A stretch of 64,000 nucleotides of DNA from Clostridiales bacterium FE2011 (lineage in GTDB: Bacteria; Bacillota; Clostridia; Christensenellales; Aristaeellaceae): contig CP069418.1 in the NCBI GenBank assembly GCA_017569305.1, forward strand, positions 2,852,001 through 2,916,000, written 5' to 3'. Positions 1-9,578 of the stretch are shown here, piece by piece. Made by a program: the position numbers and the translations under genes. Within the stretch, counting starts at the first letter, position 1. Each line of letters starts with the position of its first letter. The notes beneath the pieces were generated by a model, which worked only from the letters and a program-made list of their open reading frames with translations, ran no database searches and was not told the DNA's origin.

Positions 1-1
1 T

Positions 2-3000
2 GGCACGATCACGACGCTGACGAACAGCTATGAGGATGAGCTGACCGAAGCGACAGTGAAGAAGGTCTGGGCAGACAATGGAAACAACGACCGTAAGCGG
101 CCTGTTGAGCTGAAAGTCACGCTGAGCAACGGTGATGAAGTGACGCTGAACGAAGCAAACGGCTGGACTGCGACCATTGACAACCTGCCGAAGTACAAAG
201 ACGGTGATGAAATTGAATACACCTGGACTGAAGACGCAGCCGGTCTGCCGGAAGGCTACACGCTGACCAGCAGCAATAAGGTCGGTACAGTCACAACGCT
301 GACGAACAGCTACACGGACGAAAAGACCGAAGCGACCGTGAAGAAGGTCTGGAACGACGCCAATAACCAGGATGGCAAGCGTCCGACTGAACTGAAGGTC
401 ACGCTGAGCAACGGTACAGATGTCACGCTGAACGCAGCGAACGGCTGGACAGCAACCATTGACAACCTGCCGAAGTATAAAGACGGTGTTGAAATTGAAT
501 ACACCTGGACTGAAGACGAAACCGGTCTGCCGGAAGGCTACACATTGACCAGCGCTGAAAAGGTCGGCACGATTACGACCCTGACGAACAGCCGCGACAC
601 TGAAAAGACCCAGGTAAGCGTTGAGAAGATCTGGAGCGACAGTGGCAACAGGGAAGGCTTCCGTCCGGAGACCGTGACCGTGAAGCTGCTGGCGAACGGT
701 ACAGAAATCAAGACAACTGAACTGAGCGAGAGCAACGAGTGGAAGTACACCTGGACCGGCCTGCCGAAGTACGAAGGCGGCAAGGAAATCACTTACACGG
801 TTGCTGAAGACCAGCTCGAGAACTACAAGGTTCCTGTGATCGAGAAGGTGTCTGAGACCGCATGGGCTTACACTGTAACGAACAGCCGTGACTACGAGGA
901 AACCGAAGTCAAGGTTACCAAGGTCTGGGACGACAATAACAATGCTGAAGGTTTCCGTCCCGCAAGCGTCACTGTCAACCTGATGAAGGGAACCGAGAAG
1001 ATCGGCGAAAGCATCACGCTGGACAAGGACAACAACTGGAGCTACAGCTGGACCGAACTGCAGAAGTTCGAAAACGGCGCGGCGATCGAATACACGGTCA
1101 CCGAAGATCCGGTCGCGAACTACAGCACGCAGATCACCAAGGCGGCTGACGGCATCTTCACCTACACGGTGACGAACAGCCGTACGACCGAGAAGACCGA
1201 GGTCAGCGTTGAGAAGATCTGGAACGACAGCAACAATAGGGAAGGCTTCCGTCCGGATGAAGTGACAGTGAAGCTGCTGGCGAACGGCAAGGAAGCCGGC
1301 ACAATCACGCTGAACAAGGACAACAGCTGGAAGCATACCTGGACCAACCTGCAGAAGTTCGAAGGCGGCAAGGAGATCGAATATACGGTTTCTGAAGACC
1401 AGCTGGCGAACTACAAGAAGCCTGTGATCGCGAAGGTATCTGAGACCGCATGGGCTTATACCGTAACGAACAGCCGTGACTACGAAGAAACCGAAGTCAA
1501 GGTCCTGAAGGTCTGGGACGACAGCGATAACAAGGAAGGCTTCCGTCCGGAAAGCGTCACTGTCAACCTGATGAAGGGAACCGAACAGATCGGTGACAGC
1601 ATCACGCTGAATGAGGACAACGAATGGACTTACACCTGGACTGAACTGCAGAAGTACGAAGGCGGCCAGGCGATCAACTACACGGTCACCGAGAATCCAG
1701 TCGCGAAGTACAGCACACTGATTACCAAGGCTGATGACGACACCTTCACCTACACAGTGAAGAACAGCCGTACAGTTGAAAAGACCAAGGTCAGCGTTGA
1801 GAAGATCTGGGAAGACAGCGAGAACGTTGAAGGCTTCCGTCCGGAGAGCGTGACAGTGAAGCTGCTGGCAAACGGCAAGGAAGCCGGCACAGCGACACTG
1901 GACAAGGCCAACGAATGGAAGTACACCTGGACAGACCTGCAGAAGTTCGAAGGCAGCAAGGAGATCGAGTACACGGTTTCCGAAGACCAGCTGAAGAACT
2001 ACAAGACGCCTGTCATCGCAAAGGTGTCCGAAACCGAATGGGCGTACAGCGTGACGAACAGCCGTGATTACGAGGAGACTGAGGCCTCCGTAATCAAGGT
2101 CTGGGACGACGCGGACAACCAGGACGGCAAGCGTCCGGCAAGCCTGAGCGTGAAACTGCTGAAGGATGGTATGGATTCCGGCTATGACGTTGTCCTGAAC
2201 GAGGGCAACGGCTGGACGGCCAAGCTTGAGAACCTGCAGAAGTACGCAAACGGCAATGAAATTGTGTATACCTGGAGTGAAGAAGCGCTGCCGCTTGGCT
2301 ACACGCTGACGAACACTGACAAGGTTGGCACAATCACAACGCTGACAAACAGCCATACGACCGAAGAAACCGAAGTCAAGGTCAGCAAGGTCTGGGAAGA
2401 CAGCGGCAATAAGGAAGGCTTCCGTCCCGCAAGCGTGACGGTACAGCTGATGGCAGACGGCAAAGCTGCGGGCGATGCAGTTGAACTGAATGCTGAAAAT
2501 GAATGGAAGCACAGCTGGACCAAGCTGCAGAAGTACAAGGGCGGCGAGGAGATCCAGTACACCGTGACCGAAACGCCGGTGGCCGGTTACAAAGCACCTG
2601 TCATCGCAAAGGTGTCCGAGACCGAGTGGATCTACACCGTCACGAACAGCCGCGACTATGAAGAGACTGAAGCTTCTGTGAAGAAGGTCTGGAGCGACGG
2701 ACATAACCAGGATGGCGTCCGCCCGACGAGCCTGACAGTGAAGCTGCTGGCGAACGGTAATGAAACCGAGTACAGCGTAACGCTGAAGGCTGCCAATGAA
2801 TGGACAGCGAAGATTGAGAACCTGCAGAAGTACGCGGACGGCAAGGAAATTGAATACACCTGGTCCGAAAGCAACCTGCCGGAAGGCTACACGCTGACAA
2901 ATACCAGCAAGGATGGCACACTCACAACGCTGACCAACAGTCATAAGACTGAAGAGACCGAAGTGAAGGTCCTGAAGGTCTGGGATGATGCTGACAACCA

Positions 3001-6000
3001 GGATGGCTACCGTCCGGACGAAGTAACAGTGAACCTGCTGGCTGACGGTGAAGTCAAGGAAACCGTCAAGCTGAACGAGGCCAACAACTGGAGCTACGAA
3101 TGGAAGGAACTGGCCAAGAAGGCAGCGGGCAAGGACATCGACTACACGGTGACCGAAGACGCGGTGGATAAGTACACCACGAGCATCGTGAAGACGGATG
3201 AAAAGACCTTCACCTACACGGTGACCAACAGCCACAAGACCGAAGAGACAGAAGTGAATGTCACGAAGGTCTGGAATGACGCGGACGACCAGGATGGCTA
3301 CCGTCCGGACGACGTGACCGTGAACCTGCTGGCTGACGGCAAGATCATCGATACCGTCACGCTGAGCGAAGAGAACGAGTGGAGCTACAGCTGGACCAAG
3401 CTAGACAAGAAGGCCAATGGCACTGACATCGACTACACGGTAACCGAGAACGCGGTGGCTGAGTACACCACGAAGATCGAGAAGACCGGTGAAAACAGCT
3501 TCAGCTACACAGTAACCAACAGCCACACCACTGAAGAAACTGACGTGGATGTCCTGAAGGTTTGGAACGACGCGGATAACCAGGACGGCTACCGCCCGGA
3601 CGACGTAACAGTGAACCTGCTGGCTGACGGCAAGATCATCGATACCGTCACGCTGAGCGAAGAGAACGAGTGGAGCTACAGCTGGACCAAGCTGGCCAAG
3701 AAGGCTGAAGGCAAGGAAATCGACTACACGGTGACCGAAGACGCGGTGGCTGAGTACACCACGAAGATCGAGAAGGCCGATGCGAACAGCTTCAGCTACA
3801 CCGTGACCAACAGCCACACCACTGAAGAAACTGACGTGGATGTCCTGAAGGTCTGGAACGACGCGGATAACCAGGACGGCTACCGCCCGGACGACGTAAC
3901 AGTGAACCTGCTGGCTGACGGCAAGATCATCGATACCGTCACGCTGAGCGAAGAGAACGAGTGGAGCTACAGCTGGACCAAGCTGGCCAAGAAGGCTGAA
4001 GGCAAGGAAATCGACTACACGGTGACCGAAGACGCGGTGGCTGAGTACACCACGAAGATCGAGAAGGCCGATGCGAACAGCTTCAGCTACACCGTGACCA
4101 ACAGCCACACCACTGAAGAAACTGACGTGGATGTCCTGAAGGTCTGGAACGACGCGGACAACCAGGATGGCTACCGCCCGGACGACGTAACAGTCAACCT
4201 GCTGGCCGACGGCAAGATCATCGACACCGTCACGCTGAGCGAAGAGAACGAGTGGAGCTACAGCTGGACCAAGCTGGACAAGAAGGCCAATGGCACTGAC
4301 ATCGACTACACGGTAACCGAGAACGCGGTGGCTGAGTACACCACGAAGATCGAGAAGGCCGATGCGAACAGCTTCAGCTACACCGTGACCAACAGCCACA
4401 CCACTGAAGAAACTGACGTGGATGTGCTGAAGGTGTGGGACGACGCAGACGACCAGGATGGCTACCGCCCGGACGACGTGACAGTCAACCTGCTGGCTGA
4501 GGGCAAGATCATCGACACTGTCACGCTGAGCGAGGAGAACGAGTGGAGCTACAGCTGGACGAAGCTGGATAAGAAGGCCGCAGGCGTCGAAATCGACTAC
4601 ACGGTAACCGAGAACGCGGTGGCTGAGTACACCACGAAGATCGAGAAGGCCGATGCGAACAGCTTCAGCTACACCGTGACCAACAGCCACACCACTGAAG
4701 AGACTGACGTGGATGTGCTGAAGGTGTGGGACGACGCAGACGACCAGGATGGCTACCGCCCGGACGACGTGACAGTCAACCTGCTGGCTGACGGCAAGAT
4801 CATCGACACTGTCACGCTGAGCGAAGAGAACGAGTGGAGCTACAGCTGGACGAAGCTTGACAAGAAGGCTGCAGGCGTCGATATCAACTACACGGTAACC
4901 GAAAACGCGGTGGACAAGTACAACACGAAGATCGAGAAGACCGCTGCAAACAGCTTCAGCTACACCGTGACCAACAGCCACACCACTGAAGAGACTGACG
5001 TGGATGTGAAGAAGGTCTGGAACGATAAGAACAACCAGGATGGCTACCGTCCGGACGACGTAACCGTGAACCTGCTGGCTGACGGCAAGATCATCGACAC
5101 CGTCACGCTGAACGAAGAGAACGAGTGGAGCTACAGCTGGACGAAGCTGGACAAGAAGGCAGCTGGTGTCGACATCGACTACACAGTGACCGAGAACGCG
5201 GTGGATAAGTACACCACGCAGATCACCAAGGCAGCCGACGGTACCTTCACCTACACGATCACGAACAGTCATACGACTGAGGAAACCGACGTGAAGGTGA
5301 AGAAGGTCTGGGACGACAAGGACAACCAGGATGGCTACCGCCCGGATGACGTGACAGTGAAGCTGCTGGCGAACGGTGAGGAGACCGGCAAGACGGTAAC
5401 TCTGAGCGCCGAAAACAACTGGAGCTACAGCTGGACCAAGCTGGACAAGAAGGCCGGCGGTAATGACATCGACTACACAGTGACCGAAAACGCGGTGGCT
5501 GAGTATACAGCGAACATCACCAAGGCCGCGGACGGAACCTTCACCTACACGGTAACGAATACCCACAAGATTGAGGAGACCGAAGTCAAGGTCCTGAAGG
5601 TCTGGGAAGATGCGGATGACCAGGACGGCTACCGTCCGGAAGACGTAACGGTGAACCTGCTGGCGGACGGCAAGGCAACCGGCAAGACCGTCAAGCTGAG
5701 CGCTGCCAACAACTGGAGCGAAGGCTGGGACAAGCTGGACAAGAAGGCCAACGGTCAGGACATCGACTACACGATCACTGAGGACGAGGTGGAAGAATAC
5801 ACCGCGGAGATCGTGAAGGCTGAAGACGGAACGTTCACCTACACGCTGACCAACAACCACACCACAGAAGAGACAGAAGCGACAGTCAAGAAGGTCTGGA
5901 TTCTGGAAGAGAAGGAAATAAAGAATCCGCCGGAAAGCCTGACTGTGAAGCTGCTGGCTGATGATGTTGAAACCGGCAAGAGCGTTACACTGAACGCCGG

Positions 6001-9000
6001 GAACAACTGGAACGCGACGATTGACCACCTGCCGAAGTACAGAGATCACGGTACAGAGATCGAATACACCTGGACTGAAGTCGACCTGCCGGAAGGCTTT
6101 GAGCTGACTGACACGTCCAAGGACGGCACGGTCACGACGCTGACGAACACGTACACGGTGAAGCCCACCGAGCTGCCGCTTGAAGCGACGAAGATCCTGA
6201 CGGGCCGTATGTGGACCGAAGAGGACAACTTCGAATTCACGCTGGCTGCGGATGAGCACAATCCGGAAGGCGCGGTACTGCCGGGAACGACAGTCAAGAC
6301 TGCGGATATTACCAACAAGACTGTCACCTTCGACAAGATCGTGTTCAACAAGTACGGAACCTTCAAGTTCACGATCACTGAAACCGAAGGCCATATCAAG
6401 GGTGTTACCTACGATACAGAGCCGAAGGAATTCACCGTTGTGATCAAGGATGACGGAGTTGGCAAACTGTATGTTGACAGCGTTACCAACGACGCATACG
6501 TTGAGATCAAGAATCCGTATGAATCCTGCGGTGAAATCCAGTTCTTCGCGAAGAAGATCCTGATCGGACGTGACCTGACAGAAGGCATGTACACCTTCGC
6601 GCTGAAGGATGAAGGCGGCAATACGCTGCAGACCGCATCCTGCGATGCTGAAGGCAAGGTGGCATTCGAGCCGATCACCTACACCGAAGCGGATATGGTG
6701 GTTGACGGCCAGATCGTGACCGAACGGAAGTACACCTACACTATCAGCGAAGTGAAGCCCGAAGGCGATGAACTAGACAAGACGGTCATCTATGACGGCG
6801 CTGTTAAGGAAATCACGGTAACACTGAAGGATGATCAGGAAGGTACAATCACCACTGATCCGGAAACCGGAGATCTGGGTATTACCTTCATCAACACAGT
6901 GGTGAAGATCCAGAAGACGGATGTCTCCACCGGTGAAGAACTGAACGGAGCACACCTCAGGATTCTGGACAAGACCGGCGCTGTGGTCGATGAATGGGAT
7001 TCCGAAACCGGTAAGCCGCATGAAGCGGAAAACCTGAAGATCGATGAAGAGTACACCCTGACTGAGACCATCGTTCCGAAGGATTACGCCTTCACGGCTG
7101 ATGCAACCTTCAGCGTTGACAAGGAAGGCAGAATTACGACCAGCGGACTGAAGGCACGCGAAGACGGTGTGCTGCTGCTGGAAGACAAGCTGGCAGAGAA
7201 GCCTGAGTTCGAGAAGAAGATTAAGGACACGAACGATACGACAGGTGAGACCAGCGACTGGCAGGACAGCGCCGACTATGACATTGGCGACGCTGTACCG
7301 TACAGGCTGCAGGCGACCCTGGCGGATAACGTGACCGACTATCTGAAGTACCACATCACCTTCCACGATTACATGGATGAAGGCCTGACCTTCAACGGAA
7401 TCGACAAGGTGACAGTGAACGGAACAGAAGTGACGGCTGACAGCTATACGCTGGAATCCGGCGAACATGGCTTCGACCTGACGATGAACTGGGGTGACGG
7501 TGAGACAAAGATCACTGATGCCAGCCTGAACAAGGCGGCCATTGAAGTGCTCTTCACCGCAACCCTGAATGAGCGTGCAGCCCTGGGTGCTGAAGGCAAC
7601 GTCAACACCGGCAAGCTGGAATACAGCTGCAACCCGAATGTTGACCAGGACGGCAAACCCAGCGAAGAAACCGAAGAAACCAAGGAAGATTCGGTCATCG
7701 CCTTCACCTACAAGGTTGAAGTGAACAAGCTGAGCGAGACCGGAGCACCTCTGGCAGGCGCGGAATTCACGCTGGAGAAGAAGATTGAAGGCGACAAGCT
7801 GACGCTGATTGACTGCATCAAGGCTGACAGCGGCGACATGTTCACCTTCAAGGGACTGGATGACGGCACCTATATCCTGACGGAAACCAAGAAGCCCGAA
7901 GGATACCAGGGCATCGATCCGATCGAATTCACAGTGACAGCGGATCACACGATCGTCTGGGAAGGCGAGGCACGGGATACCATCCTGACCAAGCTGACCG
8001 GCAACGTGATTACGGGCGAGATTGAATTCACTGAAGACACCGGCATTGGCAGCCTGGTGACCTCCGTGAAGAATGTGCCCGAACCCACATCCGCGGCAGT
8101 GAAGAAGATCTGGAAGGATGCTGAGAACCGCGACGGCCTGCGGCCGCTGTCCCTGCGCATTGAGCTGCTGGCGGACGGCGAAGGCACCGGCAAGTTCGCA
8201 GTGCTGGATTCCTCCAACAACTGGACGGCTATGATCAACAACCTGCCGAAGATGAACAACGGCAAGGCGATTGAGTACAGCTGGAAGGAGCCCGCAGTAT
8301 TCGGCTACACGCTGACGGGCAGCCAGAAGAACGGCATCCTGACCACGCTGACGAACACTCACGGTCCGGACGAGACTGAAGTGAACGTACGCAAGGTCTG
8401 GGTTGACGCCAATAACGCGGCAGGCAAGCGGCCCGATAGCATCACAGTGCAGCTGTATGCTGACGGACAGGCTGCAGGCGCAGCGGTCAAGCTGGATGCT
8501 TCCAACAACTGGAGCTACAGCTGGACGAAGCTGGCCAAGAACGCCAATGAGGCGGGCATGACCAGGGAAATCAAGTACACGGTTGCTGAAACCGAAATTC
8601 CGGAAGGCTATATCGCCAAGACCGCCGGAAATGCCTCCACGGGTTATGTGATTACCAATACCTTCGAGACAGGCAAGCTGATCATTGAGAAGGAATTTGA
8701 AATCGAGCCCTGGGAGCCCTTCGGTCCGGATGACAGCCCAATGGACATCCCGGTTATCAAGACCTGGAACGATAACAACAACAAGGACGGCAACAGGCCC
8801 GGTGCCGTGACGGTGAGACTGCTGGCGGACGGCGTTGAAGTCGCCACCACCCAGCTCGCCGAATCGAACGGCTGGAAGACGGTGTTCACCGGACTTCCGA
8901 GGCTGACGGCCGAGAAGCAGAAGATTGTGTACACCATTACCGAGGATCCGGTTGAATGGTACGAGGCAGAGATTCACGGATTCAACATCCGGAACAACTA

Positions 9001-9409
9001 CAAGCCCGAACTTACCAGCGTAACGGTCCGGAAGGAATGGGACGACAACAACAATGACCAGAAACTGAGACCGGAAAGCATCGTGATGACGCTGAACAAC
9101 GGTATGACAGTCCTGCTGAACGCAGGAAACAACTGGACCGCGACGATCAGCGATCTGCCGACCAGAGTGAACGGGCAGCCTGCCACATACACCTGGACGG
9201 AGCAGAAGGTGCTGAACTACGGCCTGACCAGTGTGGTAACGGAAGGTAACACAACCACCTTCACGAATACCCTCTGGAAGCGTCCTGAGACACCGCCGAC
9301 GGAAGGCAAGAAGCCGAAGACCACCGGCGAAACCGTAACCTTCGAAGAATACAAGACGCCTCTGGGAGTTGAATCCATCATCAACCACGTTGGTGACTGC
9401 TTCGACTAA
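2..9409 (+). CDS. Giant Cna_B-repeat surface protein, 5' end outside window
   Basis: The reading frame is open from base 2 and encodes 3135 visible residues, so the true start lies upstream. The protein is a chain of about 25 Cna_B-type domains of roughly 85-97 residues, each starting with a K-[VI]-W-x-D motif followed by RP and ending in a YTVTNS-like strand. After about 21 repeats come two FctA-like pilin modules (EATKILTGR near residue 2060, FAKKILIGR near 2180), a SpaA-like module (VKIQKTDVSTGEELNGA), a fimbrial-D2-like module (near 2400-2560) and another SpaA-like module, then four more Cna_B repeats. Such domains are known to form intramolecular isopeptide bonds and to build rigid stalks for adhesins or pili. 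The C-terminus ends in VGDCFD without an LPXTG motif or membrane anchor. The function as an adhesin stalk is inferred from domain content. Confidence 0.93.
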   Translation, partial: GTITTLTNSYEDELTEATVKKVWADNGNNDRKRPVELKVTLSNGDEVTLNEANGWTATIDNLPKYKDGDEIEYTWTEDAAGLPEGYTLTSSNKVGTVTTLTNSYTDEKTEATVKKVWNDANNQDGKRPTELKVTLSNGTDVTLNAANGWTATIDNLPKYKDGVEIEYTWTEDETGLPEGYTLTSAEKVGTITTLTNSRDTEKTQVSVEKIWSDSGNREGFRPETVTVKLLANGTEIKTTELSESNEWKYTWTGLPKYEGGKEITYTVAEDQLENYKVPVIEKVSETAWAYTVTNSRDYEETEVKVTKVWDDNNNAEGFRPASVTVNLMKGTEKIGESITLDKDNNWSYSWTELQKFENGAAIEYTVTEDPVANYSTQITKAADGIFTYTVTNSRTTEKTEVSVEKIWNDSNNREGFRPDEVTVKLLANGKEAGTITLNKDNSWKHTWTNLQKFEGGKEIEYTVSEDQLANYKKPVIAKVSETAWAYTVTNSRDYEETEVKVLKVWDDSDNKEGFRPESVTVNLMKGTEQIGDSITLNEDNEWTYTWTELQKYEGGQAINYTVTENPVAKYSTLITKADDDTFTYTVKNSRTVEKTKVSVEKIWEDSENVEGFRPESVTVKLLANGKEAGTATLDKANEWKYTWTDLQKFEGSKEIEYTVSEDQLKNYKTPVIAKVSETEWAYSVTNSRDYEETEASVIKVWDDADNQDGKRPASLSVKLLKDGMDSGYDVVLNEGNGWTAKLENLQKYANGNEIVYTWSEEALPLGYTLTNTDKVGTITTLTNSHTTEETEVKVSKVWEDSGNKEGFRPASVTVQLMADGKAAGDAVELNAENEWKHSWTKLQKYKGGEEIQYTVTETPVAGYKAPVIAKVSETEWIYTVTNSRDYEETEASVKKVWSDGHNQDGVRPTSLTVKLLANGNETEYSVTLKAANEWTAKIENLQKYADGKEIEYTWSESNLPEGYTLTNTSKDGTLTTLTNSHKTEETEVKVLKVWDDADNQDGYRPDEVTVNLLADGEVKETVKLNEANNWSYEWKELAKKAAGKDIDYTVTEDAVDKYTTSIVKTDEKTFTYTVTNSHKTEETEVNVTKVWNDADDQDGYRPDDVTVNLLADGKIIDTVTLSEENEWSYSWTKLDKKANGTDIDYTVTENAVAEYTTKIEKTGENSFSYTVTNSHTTEETDVDVLKVWNDADNQDGYRPDDVTVNLLADGKIIDTVTLSEENEWSYSWTKLAKKAEGKEIDYTVTEDAVAEYTTKIEKADANSFSYTVTNSHTTEETDVDVLKVWNDADNQDGYRPDDVTVNLLADGKIIDTVTLSEENEWSYSWTKLAKKAEGKEIDYTVTEDAVAEYTTKIEKADANSFSYTVTNSHTTEETDVDVLKVWNDADNQDGYRPDDVTVNLLADGKIIDTVTLSEENEWSYSWTKLDKKANGTDIDYTVTENAVAEYTTKIEKADANSFSYTVTNSHTTEETDVDVLKVWDDADDQDGYRPDDVTVNLLAEGKIIDTVTLSEENEWSYSWTKLDKKAAGVEIDYTVTENAVAEYTTKIEKADANSFSYTVTNSHTTEETDVDVLKVWDDADDQDGYRPDDVTVNLLADGKIIDTVTLSEENEWSYSWTKLDKKAAGVDINYTVTENAVDKYNTKIEKTAANSFSYTVTNSHTTEETDVDVKKVWNDKNNQDGYRPDDVTVNLLADGKIIDTVTLNEENEWSYSWTKLDKKAAGVDIDYTVTENAVDKYTTQITKAADGTFTYTITNSHTTEETDVKVKKVWDDKDNQDGYRPDDVTVKLLANGEETGKTVTLSAENNWSYSWTKLDKKAGGNDIDYTVTENAVAEYTANITKAADGTFTYTVTNTHKIEETEVKVLKVWEDADDQDGYRPEDVTVNLLADGKATGKTVKLSAANNWSEGWDKLDKKANGQDIDYTITEDEVEEYTAEIVKAEDGTFTYTLTNNHTTEETEATVKKVWILEEKEIKNPPESLTVKLLADDVETGKSVTLNAGNNWNATIDHLPKYRDHGTEIEYTWTEVDLPEGFELTDTSKDGTVTTLTNTYTVKPTELPLEATKILTGRMWTEEDNFEFTLAADEHNPEGAVLPGTTVKTADITNKTVTFDKIVFNKYGTFKFTITETEGHIKGVTYDTEPKEFTVVIKDDGVGKLYVDSVTNDAYVEIKNPYESCGEIQFFAKKILIGRDLTEGMYTFALKDEGGNTLQTASCDAEGKVAFEPITYTEADMVVDGQIVTERKYTYTISEVKPEGDELDKTVIYDGAVKEITVTLKDDQEGTITTDPETGDLGITFINTVVKIQKTDVSTGEELNGAHLRILDKTGAVVDEWDSETGKPHEAENLKIDEEYTLTETIVPKDYAFTADATFSVDKEGRITTSGLKAREDGVLLLEDKLAEKPEFEKKIKDTNDTTGETSDWQDSADYDIGDAVPYRLQATLADNVTDYLKYHITFHDYMDEGLTFNGIDKVTVNGTEVTADSYTLESGEHGFDLTMNWGDGETKITDASLNKAAIEVLFTATLNERAALGAEGNVNTGKLEYSCNPNVDQDGKPSEETEETKEDSVIAFTYKVEVNKLSETGAPLAGAEFTLEKKIEGDKLTLIDCIKADSGDMFTFKGLDDGTYILTETKKPEGYQGIDPIEFTVTADHTIVWEGEARDTILTKLTGNVITGEIEFTEDTGIGSLVTSVKNVPEPTSAAVKKIWKDAENRDGLRPLSLRIELLADGEGTGKFAVLDSSNNWTAMINNLPKMNNGKAIEYSWKEPAVFGYTLTGSQKNGILTTLTNTHGPDETEVNVRKVWVDANNAAGKRPDSITVQLYADGQAAGAAVKLDASNNWSYSWTKLAKNANEAGMTREIKYTVAETEIPEGYIAKTAGNASTGYVITNTFETGKLIIEKEFEIEPWEPFGPDDSPMDIPVIKTWNDNNNKDGNRPGAVTVRLLADGVEVATTQLAESNGWKTVFTGLPRLTAEKQKIVYTITEDPVEWYEAEIHGFNIRNNYKPELTSVTVRKEWDDNNNDQKLRPESIVMTLNNGMTVLLNAGNNWTATISDLPTRVNGQPATYTWTEQKVLNYGLTSVVTEGNTTTFTNTLWKRPETPPTEGKKPKTTGETVTFEEYKTPLGVESIINHVGDCFD
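3250..5290 (+). repeat. Near-identical 291-bp coding tandem repeats
   Basis: Within the surface protein gene the same landmark (TGACGTGGATGT) recurs at 3541, 3832, 4123, 4414 and 4705, giving an exact period of 291 bp (97 codons). The units at 3541 and 3832 are almost identical base for base, including synonymous positions. Flanking units before and after are more diverged. This indicates recent amplification or gene conversion. Confidence 0.9.
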
Positions 9410-9425
9410 TCAAAACCACGGTTCT

Positions 9426-9460
9426 GCGGGTCGGCTGAAAAGCCGGCCCGCTTTCTGTTT
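9426..9460 (+). terminator. Rho-independent terminator after surface protein
   Basis: An 11-bp stem (GCGGGTCGGCT with AGCCGGCCCGC) closed by a GAAA loop is followed by TTTCTGTTT. It lies 16 bp after the stop codon. Confidence 0.88.
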
Positions 9461-9499
9461 CAAAGCAGAAGGAGAACAGGAAAACACAGGGAATGTTGC

Positions 9500-9528
9500 T
9501 TGACAGGGCAAAACCACAAGAATATAAT
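9500..9528 (+). promoter_or_regulatory. Consensus sigma-A promoter for xylB
   Basis: TTGACA at 9500-9505 and TATAAT at 9523-9528 are separated by exactly 17 bp, a full consensus match. Confidence 0.88.
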
Positions 9529-9534
9529 AGTTTT

Positions 9535-9550
9535 TAGTGATTAACCACTA
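9535..9550. promoter_or_regulatory. Possible operator at xylB transcription start
   Basis: TAGTGATTAACCACTA is a near-palindrome sitting directly downstream of the -10 box, where a repressor would block initiation. It does not match the classical XylR operator that I know, so the cognate regulator is unknown. Confidence 0.4.
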
Positions 9551-9578
9551 TATTTTGTGGATAGAGAGGAAAATGCAT

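Noticed and set aside
3250..5290. Repeat array considered as CRISPR
   Set aside because: Units are 291 bp, in frame and coding; there are no short repeats with unique spacers.
3401..6394. 997-codon open frame on the minus strand
   Set aside because: It lies antisense to the repeat array of the surface protein, shows the repeat as a mirror (VGHGVAEAV...), and has no ribosome site. It is a codon-bias shadow.
6773..9388. 871-codon open frame on the minus strand
   Set aside because: Antisense to the same surface protein gene, no family features; a shadow frame.
9537..9578. Upstream extension of xylB to GTG 9537
   Set aside because: It would begin inside the promoter region at the likely transcription start and has no ribosome site.
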